Of a stretch of 64,000 nucleotides of DNA, positions 56,756 through 64,000 are shown piece after piece. The position numbers were made by a program, and so were the translations under genes. The stretch covers positions 62,001 to 126,000 of the forward strand of contig NZ_JALJYF010000002.1 in assembly GCF_024170465.1 (NCBI RefSeq). Direction: 5' to 3'. The first letter of the stretch is position 1. Every line of letters begins with the position of its first letter. The notes beneath the pieces were generated by a model. It saw nothing but the letters and a program-made list of their open reading frames with translations, did no database searches and had not been told where the DNA came from. The stretch comes from Natronospira proteinivora (GTDB taxonomy: Bacteria; Pseudomonadota; Gammaproteobacteria; Natronospirales; Natronospiraceae).

Positions 56756-57048
56756 CCCGCGTCATGGCGAGCCAGTTCCCAGGCTTGCACCAGCTTCTTG
56801 CGAGGACTGCCCCAGCAATAGCCGCCCAGCGCCCCGCTCTGCTGAATGACCCGGTGACAGGGGATCAGCAGGGCCACCGGATTGGCCCCCACGGCATTGC
56901 CCACCGCCCGGGAGGCTCCGGGCTTGCCCACCGCCTCGGCGATCTGCGAATAGCTGGCCAGGCGGCCCGGGGGGATGCGCAGCAAGCGCTTGCCCCGCGC
57001 CACCGTCAGGGCCTGTTCGATCCGCTTGAAATCCGACATGGCAGCCAT
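56752..57048 (-). CDS. short MGMT-type alkyltransferase domain protein
   Basis: About 98 residues. RIPPGRLASYSQIAEAVGKPGASRAVGNAVGANPVALLIPCHRVIQQSGALGGY is the C-terminal DNA-binding and active-site domain of O6-alkylguanine-DNA alkyltransferase, with the acceptor Cys in PCHRV. The usual N-terminal domain of Ogt/Ada is missing. Either a single-domain enzyme of the Atl/short-MGMT class that retains the Cys, or a truncated remnant. Shares four bases with the 3' end of hemP (convergent). Confidence 0.82.
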   Translation of the reverse strand: MAAMSDFKRIEQALTVARGKRLLRIPPGRLASYSQIAEAVGKPGASRAVGNAVGANPVALLIPCHRVIQQSGALGGYCWGSPRKKLVQAWELARHDAG

Positions 57049-57259
57049 ACCGTTCAAAACCTGCAGTCAGCTTACTTCAAGCCCGGGCGGCAGCCGACCC
57101 GGATCTTGCGGTGTTGCCGAGCCAAACGATGATAAAGGGGGAATAAAGTCGCCATTTGTCGTGGCCGCCGCACCACTGGCCCCGAAAGCCGCAAGGGACA
57201 CCCCATTCCTTATAGCGATCATCGTAAACTGAGCGGGAAACCAACAGCTCGAGGGCATC

Positions 57260-59347
57260 ATGACGGCACAGCACGAAACGCCTCTGTCTTTTTCCATAAT
57301 GCAGATAATTGCCCGCATTCCCTTGCTGATCCTTGCCTTGCAGGCAGGCCTGGCACTGGCCGAAGCGCCGGAAGTCGATCCCGAGCTGGAACGTCAGCTG
57401 GATGATTACATCACCGATTTCTCCGCCCCCGAGGATGAGCGTGCAGAGACGCTGGAAAGCATCGTCGAAGCACTGAGTGCCGACACCCCGGCCGCCACAC
57501 GCCTCCGGGCTTTGGGCTATCAGATGGTGGATTTCCTCCACGAGGAAGACGAGGCCGCCGCCCTGGCCCGGAGCCAGGAACTACTGAATCTGGCCAAAGC
57601 CAGCGGGCATACCGACATCCAGGCCGAGGCCCTGGCCTTCCGGATCGACCTCCTCTGGCGCCTGGATGATCGTGAGGAAGCGATGATGTACGTCCCTCGC
57701 CTGGAGGCCATTCTGCCGTCGGTACAGGCGCCCCGGGTTCGCTACTACGGCCATAACCTGACCGCCCGCCTGTTGCGCGCCCACAGTCAGTACGAAGAAG
57801 CCCTCTCCCATTTTCTGGAAGCCTATGATGCGGTTCAGGAAACCGACGACGATCGAACCCAGCCGCGGCGCCAGTTCCTCAACTACAACATTGCCCAGAT
57901 GCAGGCGGAACTGAATAACCATGACCAGGCCCTGGAGATAGTGCAGCGTGGCATCCGCGAGATCCGGGAACTGGAATACCGCGTTTACCTACCAGAATTT
58001 TTTCTACTCAAGGGCTATATCTTCGCCCAGATGGAAGAACACGAGGACTCCATCCAGGCCCATGAGGAAGCCATCGAGTGGGCCGAGCGGCTGGAACGGC
58101 CCGATATCATCATCACCAGCCTGAACAACATCGGCTCGGCCCGAATTCAGATGGAAGATTATACGGCCGCCACCGAGATTCTGGAGCGGGCACTGGAGAT
58201 GGCGCTGGAAGTGGACGATGAACACACCCGGCCCTTGCTGGAGTTCAACCTGGCCTATCTGGCCATCATGCAGGGCGGCGGGGACGAGGCCGTCACAGTA
58301 ATGGAAGCCGCAATTGAAGAACTGGTAGCCTTCTACAGCAAGGCCAATATGGCCGATCTGCTGCGCTATGTTGCCGAGGCCTATCGGGAAGCCGGTCACC
58401 TGGATCGTGCCATCGAGACCCTGATCGAGCAGCGGGAGATGAACGACGAGCTCTTCCAGTCCGAACGCGAAGAAAGCCTCAATGAGTTACAGACCCGATA
58501 CGAAACCCGGGAACAGGCCGCCCAGATCGAGTTGCTGGAACAGCGCAATGAGCTACAGGAACGAACCATTGAAAACAGCCGTCTGCAACAGCAGATAACT
58601 ATTCTTTTCATCATGGTGGTGGTGTTGAGCCTGGTCCTGCTTTGGCTGGCCTATCGCAGTGCGCGCCGGGCCAACCTGCGCCTGACCGCTGCCAATGAGC
58701 AGCTGGAATATCAATCAGTACACGATGTCCTCACAGGCTTGCTTAACCGGCGCTCCTTCCAGGAGGAAATGCAACAACGTGGCCAGGACGGTGTCGAACG
58801 TCGGGCCCAGACCCATCCGGACACGCTACTGCTGCTGGATATCGACTTCTTCAAGAAGATCAATGATCGCTACGGCCATTCCGGTGGTGATGCGGTGCTC
58901 AAGGAATTGTCCCGGCGCATCAAGGCCGTCTCCCGTTCCTCGGATATGGTGATTCGCTGGGGCGGGGAAGAACTGCTGCTGTTGCTCCGGAACATGGACC
59001 CGTCAGTCCAGCAGGACTACGTCACCCGCATCCTCAACACCATTGCCGAAGAACCCATCGAATACCGGGGCGAGTCCATTCCCGTCACCGCCACGGGGGG
59101 CTTTATTCAGCTTCCTTTCGACGGGGTACCGGAAGATGAAATCGACTGGGAAAGGGCCCTGCACATTGCCGACATGGCCCTCTACATTGGCAAGACCCAT
59201 GGCCGCAATCGGGCCATAGGCGTCCTCGGACTCAACCAGCCCTACGAGCAAGTTAAAGATACCCTGAGCAATGACCTGGCCCAAGCGGTGGAAAAAGATC
59301 TGGTAAAACACGTCACCATTCCCGGGCCCGAACAAGGTCAGCAATAA
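57260..59347 (+). CDS. exported TPR-GGDEF diguanylate cyclase
   Basis: 695 residues. Signal peptide IARIPLLILALQAGLALAEA, then periplasmic TPR repeats (about 60-400, for example YEEALSHFLEAYDAVQE and DSIQAHEEAIEWAERLERPD) and a coiled coil (YETREQAAQIELLEQRNELQERTIE). One membrane helix follows (ITILFIMVVVLSLVLLWLAY, about 450-470), then a cytosolic GGDEF domain. The active site reads WGGEELLLLL (GGEEL instead of GG(D/E)EF) and DIDFFKKINDRYGHSGGD holds the metal Asp. Probably makes c-di-GMP in response to a periplasmic protein or peptide signal. Confidence 0.87.
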   Translation: MTAQHETPLSFSIMQIIARIPLLILALQAGLALAEAPEVDPELERQLDDYITDFSAPEDERAETLESIVEALSADTPAATRLRALGYQMVDFLHEEDEAAALARSQELLNLAKASGHTDIQAEALAFRIDLLWRLDDREEAMMYVPRLEAILPSVQAPRVRYYGHNLTARLLRAHSQYEEALSHFLEAYDAVQETDDDRTQPRRQFLNYNIAQMQAELNNHDQALEIVQRGIREIRELEYRVYLPEFFLLKGYIFAQMEEHEDSIQAHEEAIEWAERLERPDIIITSLNNIGSARIQMEDYTAATEILERALEMALEVDDEHTRPLLEFNLAYLAIMQGGGDEAVTVMEAAIEELVAFYSKANMADLLRYVAEAYREAGHLDRAIETLIEQREMNDELFQSEREESLNELQTRYETREQAAQIELLEQRNELQERTIENSRLQQQITILFIMVVVLSLVLLWLAYRSARRANLRLTAANEQLEYQSVHDVLTGLLNRRSFQEEMQQRGQDGVERRAQTHPDTLLLLDIDFFKKINDRYGHSGGDAVLKELSRRIKAVSRSSDMVIRWGGEELLLLLRNMDPSVQQDYVTRILNTIAEEPIEYRGESIPVTATGGFIQLPFDGVPEDEIDWERALHIADMALYIGKTHGRNRAIGVLGLNQPYEQVKDTLSNDLAQAVEKDLVKHVTIPGPEQGQQ

Positions 59348-59471
59348 ACCACTTTCGATTCGAATTCCGGCTATGAACACAACCCTCCCACCCCGGTGTG
59401 CGACTGAATTTCACCGATAAAGTCCGGGCTGATACGATCAGACACCCAGACACCATGACGGGGAAGCAACA

Positions 59472-60107
59472 ATGAGCAAAAAAAACCAACGCTTTGGCCC
59501 AAGATCGAATAACGACTTCAGACGTCTTGTCGATGAACAGCCTGTGGCCTGGATTGTTTCAGGCAATGGCAAAGACTTTCGCGCCAGCTTGCTCCCGGTT
59601 CGTCCCTATAGAACGGAAGGCAACTGCATTACCGAACTCGTCGGCCACTTTCCACGCTCCAATGACCAAGTGGACCTTCTTCGCGAAGACCCCGAAGCCC
59701 GTGTTCTTTTTCTTGGCCCCAACGCCTACATCTCTCCATCGTGGATGAAAGACCGGAGCTGGGCTCCGACCTGGAATTTCGCCAGTGCCCAGTGCCGTGT
59801 CCGTATAAAGTTCTTCGAAGATGAAAACCGACTCAGGGCGCACCTGGAAGAACTGGTTAACTGCATGGAGGAAGGCAGGGAAAATCAGTGGCGCCTGGAG
59901 GACATCGGCGATCGTTACGCCACGCTGGCCCGACACATTATTGGATTCACGGCCCAGATCGAATATCGAGAGGAGCGATACAAATTGGCCCAGGACGAGA
60001 ACGACGAGGTGTTTACTAAGATTGTCGAGGGGCTGGCGAAAGGAGAGCACCAGGCCCTGCTGGAGTGGGTCAAACGATTCAACCCCGACCGTCCGAAGAC
60101 AGGCTGA
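59472..60107 (+). CDS. PaiB-like FMN-binding protein
   Basis: 211 residues of the FMN-binding negative-regulator (PaiB) family. Conserved blocks: EQPVAWIVSGNGKDFRASLLPVR, GHFPRSNDQ, RVLFLGPNAYISPSWM, WAPTWNFASAQCRVRI. Split-barrel flavin fold; whether it regulates transcription here is unknown. Behind GGGGAAGC. Converges on the AraC gene with no gap. Confidence 0.85.
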   Translation: MSKKNQRFGPRSNNDFRRLVDEQPVAWIVSGNGKDFRASLLPVRPYRTEGNCITELVGHFPRSNDQVDLLREDPEARVLFLGPNAYISPSWMKDRSWAPTWNFASAQCRVRIKFFEDENRLRAHLEELVNCMEEGRENQWRLEDIGDRYATLARHIIGFTAQIEYREERYKLAQDENDEVFTKIVEGLAKGEHQALLEWVKRFNPDRPKTG

Positions 60108-60896
60108 TCATGCCTCTTCACGCTCCTTTCGATTGAAGTAATGTAAGGGTGGCGCACCGAAGGTGCGATGAAACATGGCGGTGAAGGCACTGGCGCTTTT
60201 GTAGCCAACATCGAAGGCCACCTGGGTCACTTGCTCGCCATTTGCCAATTTCGAGAGGGCATCCATGAGACGCACATGCTGTTGCCACTCGGAGAAACTC
60301 ATGCCGGTTTCCTTCCGGAAATGACGGGTAAAAGTACGCCGACTCATCCGCGCCATCTCCGCCCACTCGTCCACCGTCCCCCAGTAACCTGGGTCAGTAA
60401 TAATGCTCCGGCAAACGGCCAGTAGCCGTTCGTGCCGCGGCATGGGGATGTGAAGTGGTGCCACTGGCGTGGAGGCAATTTCGTCGAGCAACAATGCCAT
60501 CACACGGCCATCCCGGCCATCCTCATCATATTCCACCGGAACCACCGTTGCCTCGATGATCAATTCCCGCAACAGGGTGGAGACCTCAAGTACGCGACAA
60601 GACGCAGGCAAGTCAGGGTGGGCTGATGAATCCACATAAACCGTGCGCACCGACACCGCACTTTGGCAACGAACCTCGTGATATACCCCGCCGGGCACCC
60701 AGACAGCACGATAGGGGGGCACCACTGCACTGATCTCGTCGGTAGTCACTGACATCACCCCAGCCGACGCATAGATCAACTGAGCCCTGCTGTGCTTGTG
60801 TCTTGGATCCAGGAAGCCGGCAGAGTACTCGTCCGAAAGTGCGGCCACCGGTCTCGGCACGTCCTGATAGTCAATACCACGCTTGCTTCTGATCAT
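60108..60896 (-). CDS. AraC-family regulator with cupin sensor domain
   Basis: 262 residues. N-terminal cupin-like domain (HKHSRAQLIYASAGVMSVTT, VPPYRAVWVPGGVYHEV), then an AraC pair of helix-turn-helix motifs (TVDEWAEMARMSRRTFTRHFRKETGMSFSEWQQHVRL, VTQVAFDVGYKSASAFTAMFHRTFG). Divergent across 94 bases from the alpha/beta hydrolase gene and probably regulates it, perhaps with the siderophore receptor. Confidence 0.86.
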   Translation of the reverse strand: MIRSKRGIDYQDVPRPVAALSDEYSAGFLDPRHKHSRAQLIYASAGVMSVTTDEISAVVPPYRAVWVPGGVYHEVRCQSAVSVRTVYVDSSAHPDLPASCRVLEVSTLLRELIIEATVVPVEYDEDGRDGRVMALLLDEIASTPVAPLHIPMPRHERLLAVCRSIITDPGYWGTVDEWAEMARMSRRTFTRHFRKETGMSFSEWQQHVRLMDALSKLANGEQVTQVAFDVGYKSASAFTAMFHRTFGAPPLHYFNRKEREEA

Positions 60897-60990
60897 TGGC
60901 CCAGTCTAGATGGTTTTCGTTCCCCGTACGACAGCAGATTGCTCCCAATTGGCCCATGGTTATGGGTACTGAGCCAGCGAAAGGATTCCC

Positions 60991-61980
60991 ATGATCGATA
61001 AAAACCATCAAAAAAAGCCTGCTACCGACGGTCTGGACGCCGAAATTCGGGAGTTCATGGACATCATGATCAAGGATGCGGCGGGGCACCCCCCCTTGGA
61101 TGAGCTGCCCCTTCCGGAAGCGCGGAATCTGGCAGAAAAGCTTCGGACACCCTGGAGAAAAGGCGGGCCGGAGATGACCAGGGCCCTCGATTGCCATGCC
61201 CCGACCCGTCATGGGCCAATCAGACTGCGGGTGCACTATCCTCACGAGGTAAGCAACGCACCTGCTTTGGTCTATCTTCATGGCGGAGGCTGGACGCTGT
61301 TCAGCCTGGAAACCCACGACCGCCTGATGCGCGAATACGCCCACCGGACCGGCATCACTGTCATCGGGGTCGATTACTCCCTTTCCCCCGAATCCAAATA
61401 CCCCACGGCCCTTCACCAGATCTGCGACGTCCTGGCGTGGCTTCCCGATCAGGCGAATTCGCTTGGGATTGATATCCGGAAACTAGCAATTGGAGGCGAT
61501 TCCGCCGGTGCCAATCTGGCGCTGTCCAGCTGCCTGATGCTTCGAGACAATCCGAAAGGGCCCTTAATTCGCGGCATGGTGCTCAACTACGGGGCATTTG
61601 ATTATGAGATATCCCGACAGGCCGAGCAGGCTTATGGCCAGCAAAACCACATGTTGGGTGCCGATGAGATGCGCCAGTACTGGCGCAATTACATTCGGGA
61701 CATCAACGATCTGAAGGATCCGCTGGTTTGCCCCCTCCATGCCGACCTGCATGATCTGCCACCAGCTTTTCTCGTGATTCCCGAATGTGACGTACTGACC
61801 GAGCAGAACCTGCGCATGGCTGAGCGACTGCGTGCCGCCGGCGTGGATGCCATAGACCGAGTTTATCCGGGTACCACCCACAGCTTCCTGGAAGCCATCT
61901 CCATCGCCCCAGTCAGTGACCGTGCCCTTTACGACACCGCCAATTGGCTCAAACAGGCCCTGAAGCAGGACATGGCCTGA
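60991..61980 (+). CDS. alpha/beta hydrolase of the HSL (acetyl-esterase) family
   Basis: 329 residues. HGGG oxyanion motif at 97-100, nucleophile Ser171 in GGDSAGANLA, the acid in PECDVLTEQN and the His in YPGTTHSFLEA: a complete HSL-type triad. No signal peptide, so cytosolic. Placed between an AraC regulator and a TonB siderophore receptor, a role in hydrolysing an imported siderophore ester is possible but unproven. Confidence 0.85.
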   Translation: MIDKNHQKKPATDGLDAEIREFMDIMIKDAAGHPPLDELPLPEARNLAEKLRTPWRKGGPEMTRALDCHAPTRHGPIRLRVHYPHEVSNAPALVYLHGGGWTLFSLETHDRLMREYAHRTGITVIGVDYSLSPESKYPTALHQICDVLAWLPDQANSLGIDIRKLAIGGDSAGANLALSSCLMLRDNPKGPLIRGMVLNYGAFDYEISRQAEQAYGQQNHMLGADEMRQYWRNYIRDINDLKDPLVCPLHADLHDLPPAFLVIPECDVLTEQNLRMAERLRAAGVDAIDRVYPGTTHSFLEAISIAPVSDRALYDTANWLKQALKQDMA

Positions 61981-62086
61981 TCTCGACAGTATGCGTCCTG
62001 TACTCGAATGCGATGTTTCCCCGGAGAACTAGAGTTGGGAAATTGGTAACGCCAAATCGCAACAACTCCATAGAGAGGGAGCGACC

Positions 62087-64000
62087 ATGATGAAAATTCA
62101 CACACCCGATTCCGGACGGTTTTCGCAATTGGCAACCACCGGACCACACGTCCTCGGCAAGACCACCGTCCTGCTCATCGCCTTCAGCTTGTGTACAAGC
62201 GCACTCGCCCAGGAAGGTGATGAAGAAGACGACTACGCCGAACTCGACATCATCCAGGTCCAGGCCCAGGACTACGTTTCCACCGCCAGCCAGACCGCCA
62301 CCAAGACCAACGCACCCCTCATCGAAATCCCCCAGTCCGTCACCGTCATTTCCCGTGACCAGATCGACCAGCTTCACTGGACCAGTCTTGATCAATCCGT
62401 GCGCTACACGGCAGGTGCCACCGGGGAAAACTTCGGGCCTGACGAACGCTATGACTGGCTAACCATTCGTGGCTTCAACCCGGTTCAGTACATTGACGGG
62501 CTGCAGGCACCGGTTGGCTCAGTCAACAACATCGGCACCGACCTGTACGGCTTCCAGGCCGTGGATGTGCTCAAGGGGCCGGCTTCCGTTCTCTACGGCC
62601 AGTCCCCTCCCGGCGGGATCGTCAACATGACCAGTCGCCGCCCGGAAAGCTCTTATGCTGCGGAGATCGGCCTGCAGGCTGGAAGCCATGACCACAAGCA
62701 GATCAATGCGGATGTCACCGGTTCCGTCGGCAATGATGTCTCGGGTCGCTTTACCGCTCTCTTCCGTGACCGGGAAACCCAGACGGATTTCACCGAATCC
62801 CAGAGAATCTATATTGCACCCGCCCTGACATTCGATATCTCCGCTGATACCGAACTGACGCTGCTCAGCTACTATCAACAGGACAATATCGACAACCAGA
62901 GCACCGGCTTCCTGCCCGCTCAGGGCACCTTGCTGCCCAACCCCCACGGCCAGATTCCTGTCAGCCGGAACATCGGGGAACCGGGACTCAATTTCTTTGA
63001 CCGGACCCAGTATGGTGTCGGCTACGAATTCACTCATCGCTTCAGTGACAACTTCACGATGCAGCAGAACGTGAAGTATTTCGATCAAGAAGTGGAATCA
63101 CGGGAAATTTACGGCACCGGTTTCGAGGACATGGATGGCGATGGAGTACCGGATGATTTCCGGACCGTCACCCGCTCCGATTTCCCTTTCAATGAGGAAG
63201 TCGACTCATTCAATATCGATACCCGGGGCTATTTCGAACTCAGCGCAGGTGATGTGGACCATACTTTGATGGTCGGCCTGGATCATCGTCAGTACAGCAA
63301 TCAGTCGGAATCAGGCTTCGACGCCGCACCGTCTATCGACATCTTCGATCCCGAATACGGACAAGCCATTGACGACCCGGCCCTGTTTCCCTTTGCCGAC
63401 CAGGAGCAGGACCAGACTGGGCTCTACATCCAGGACCAGATCCGTACCGGCAACATGATCATCACCCTTGGTGGTCGACAGGACTGGCTCTCTTCCGAAA
63501 ATGAAGGCGTATCCACCAGTGAAAGCAAGCTCACCTACCGTGCCGGTATCAACTACCTGTTCGACAACGGCTTCGCTCCCTACGCCCAGACCGCCACGTC
63601 CTTCCAGCCGGTCCCAGGCGTGGATGTGTCGGGAAATGCCTTCGACCCCTCCACGGGAACCCAGTACGAGATCGGTCTCAAGCACGATGGTGCCCGGATG
63701 GGGGACAACTGGCGCTTCTTCGGTTCGGCCGCGATGTACCAGATCGTCCAGGAGAATGTCCTCACCCCTGACCCTGACAATCCGCTCTTCAGCGTCCAGG
63801 CCGGCGAAGTCGAAGTCAGTGGCTTCGAACTGGAAGCCGTCGCCCGCTACCAGCAGCGTCTCAGCTTCAATGCCTCCTACAGCCGGACCGATTCCGAAGT
63901 CACCGAGAGCACCGGACCGGACCTGGGCCAACGACTGCCCATGGTACCCAAGCACAAGTTCTCGCTGCTGACCGACTACACCATCCAGGATGGCCCTCTG
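62087..64000 (+). CDS. TonB-dependent siderophore receptor, 3' end beyond window
   Basis: 638 codons with no stop before the window edge. ATG 62087 follows GAGAGGGAG. A hydrophobic signal stretch ends TSALAQ, after an extended Thr/Gly-rich N-terminus. TonB box LDIIQVQAQDY; plug IEIPQSVTVISRDQIDQLHW, TIRGFNPVQYIDGL, GFQAVDVLKGPASVLYGQS, GGIVNMTSRRP. These are the hallmarks of the FhuA/FpvA-type siderophore subfamily. Barrel strands follow with Asp-rich loops. About 80-120 residues of the C-terminal barrel should be missing. No Fur box was seen in the 106 bases before the ATG. Confidence 0.9.
   Translation, partial: MMKIHTPDSGRFSQLATTGPHVLGKTTVLLIAFSLCTSALAQEGDEEDDYAELDIIQVQAQDYVSTASQTATKTNAPLIEIPQSVTVISRDQIDQLHWTSLDQSVRYTAGATGENFGPDERYDWLTIRGFNPVQYIDGLQAPVGSVNNIGTDLYGFQAVDVLKGPASVLYGQSPPGGIVNMTSRRPESSYAAEIGLQAGSHDHKQINADVTGSVGNDVSGRFTALFRDRETQTDFTESQRIYIAPALTFDISADTELTLLSYYQQDNIDNQSTGFLPAQGTLLPNPHGQIPVSRNIGEPGLNFFDRTQYGVGYEFTHRFSDNFTMQQNVKYFDQEVESREIYGTGFEDMDGDGVPDDFRTVTRSDFPFNEEVDSFNIDTRGYFELSAGDVDHTLMVGLDHRQYSNQSESGFDAAPSIDIFDPEYGQAIDDPALFPFADQEQDQTGLYIQDQIRTGNMIITLGGRQDWLSSENEGVSTSESKLTYRAGINYLFDNGFAPYAQTATSFQPVPGVDVSGNAFDPSTGTQYEIGLKHDGARMGDNWRFFGSAAMYQIVQENVLTPDPDNPLFSVQAGEVEVSGFELEAVARYQQRLSFNASYSRTDSEVTESTGPDLGQRLPMVPKHKFSLLTDYTIQDGPL

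Noticed and set aside
61981-62086. Search for a Fur box before the siderophore receptor
   Set aside because: Only weak matches such as TCGAATGCGATGTTTCC without dyad symmetry; not reported as a site.

Overview
This 64 kb window is chromosomal DNA from a GC-rich gammaproteobacterium. The gene order rpe-gph-trpE, trpGDC, a Vfr/CRP-type regulator, speD and coq7 matches the order known from Pseudomonas. The class I CopA, CusCBA, Fur and HemP proteins are of gammaproteobacterial type, and several exported proteins are strongly acidic. I infer a free-living, possibly halophilic relative of the Ectothiorhodospiraceae/Natronospira-type lineages. The genus is a guess; the class is well supported.

Layout. 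0-13.4 kb is core genome: rpiA (cut by the window edge), tRNA-Gln, rplM-rpsI with a recognisable promoter, a small 2Fe-2S ferredoxin, a DUF481 outer-membrane protein, a GlcF-like Fe-S protein, coq7, speD, vfr, trpCDG, trpE with a candidate attenuator, gph, rpe and djlA. 13.5-28.7 kb is a copper/heavy-metal resistance island: a CDF-like transporter lacking two canonical metal-ligand aspartates, a P1B ATPase, a His/Asp-tailed membrane protein, cusA-cusB-cusC with a Cys/His-rich exported leader protein, a CadC-like membrane regulator, and cueR-copA behind a textbook MerR-type promoter with a 19-bp spacer. Copies of the same REP-like repeat lie inside the island at 20.7 kb and at its right edge at 28.8 kb.

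28.9-39.2 kb holds a membrane protein fused to a spermidine-synthase-like domain, purC, a tight DUF1538-DUF1538-PII-patatin operon and a large tricorn-type S41 protease that overlaps a small unknown gene. 39.2-41.4 kb looks like a short lower-GC insertion carrying single-domain accessory genes (CPBP protease, cupin, AHSA1). 41.4-48.7 kb holds regulator/effector pairs: PPOX-MocR, a TonB receptor with a LysR regulator, YCII, DUF2200 and AraC.

48.7-56.8 kb is an iron/heme uptake region: a TPR protein, a Fur box, a TonB-dependent receptor, an HmuY-type heme lipoprotein, a methyltransferase and a DUF6607 lipoprotein. The last of these is divergent, across two Fur-box-like sites, from an Irr-like Fur-family regulator and hemP. 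56.8-64 kb holds a short alkyltransferase, a TPR-GGDEF cyclase, a PaiB-like flavoprotein, an AraC regulator, an alpha/beta hydrolase and a TonB-dependent siderophore receptor that runs off the window.

No complete insertion sequence, prophage, CRISPR array or integron was seen. The repeat content is instead several families of short dispersed palindromic repeats in intergenic gaps.
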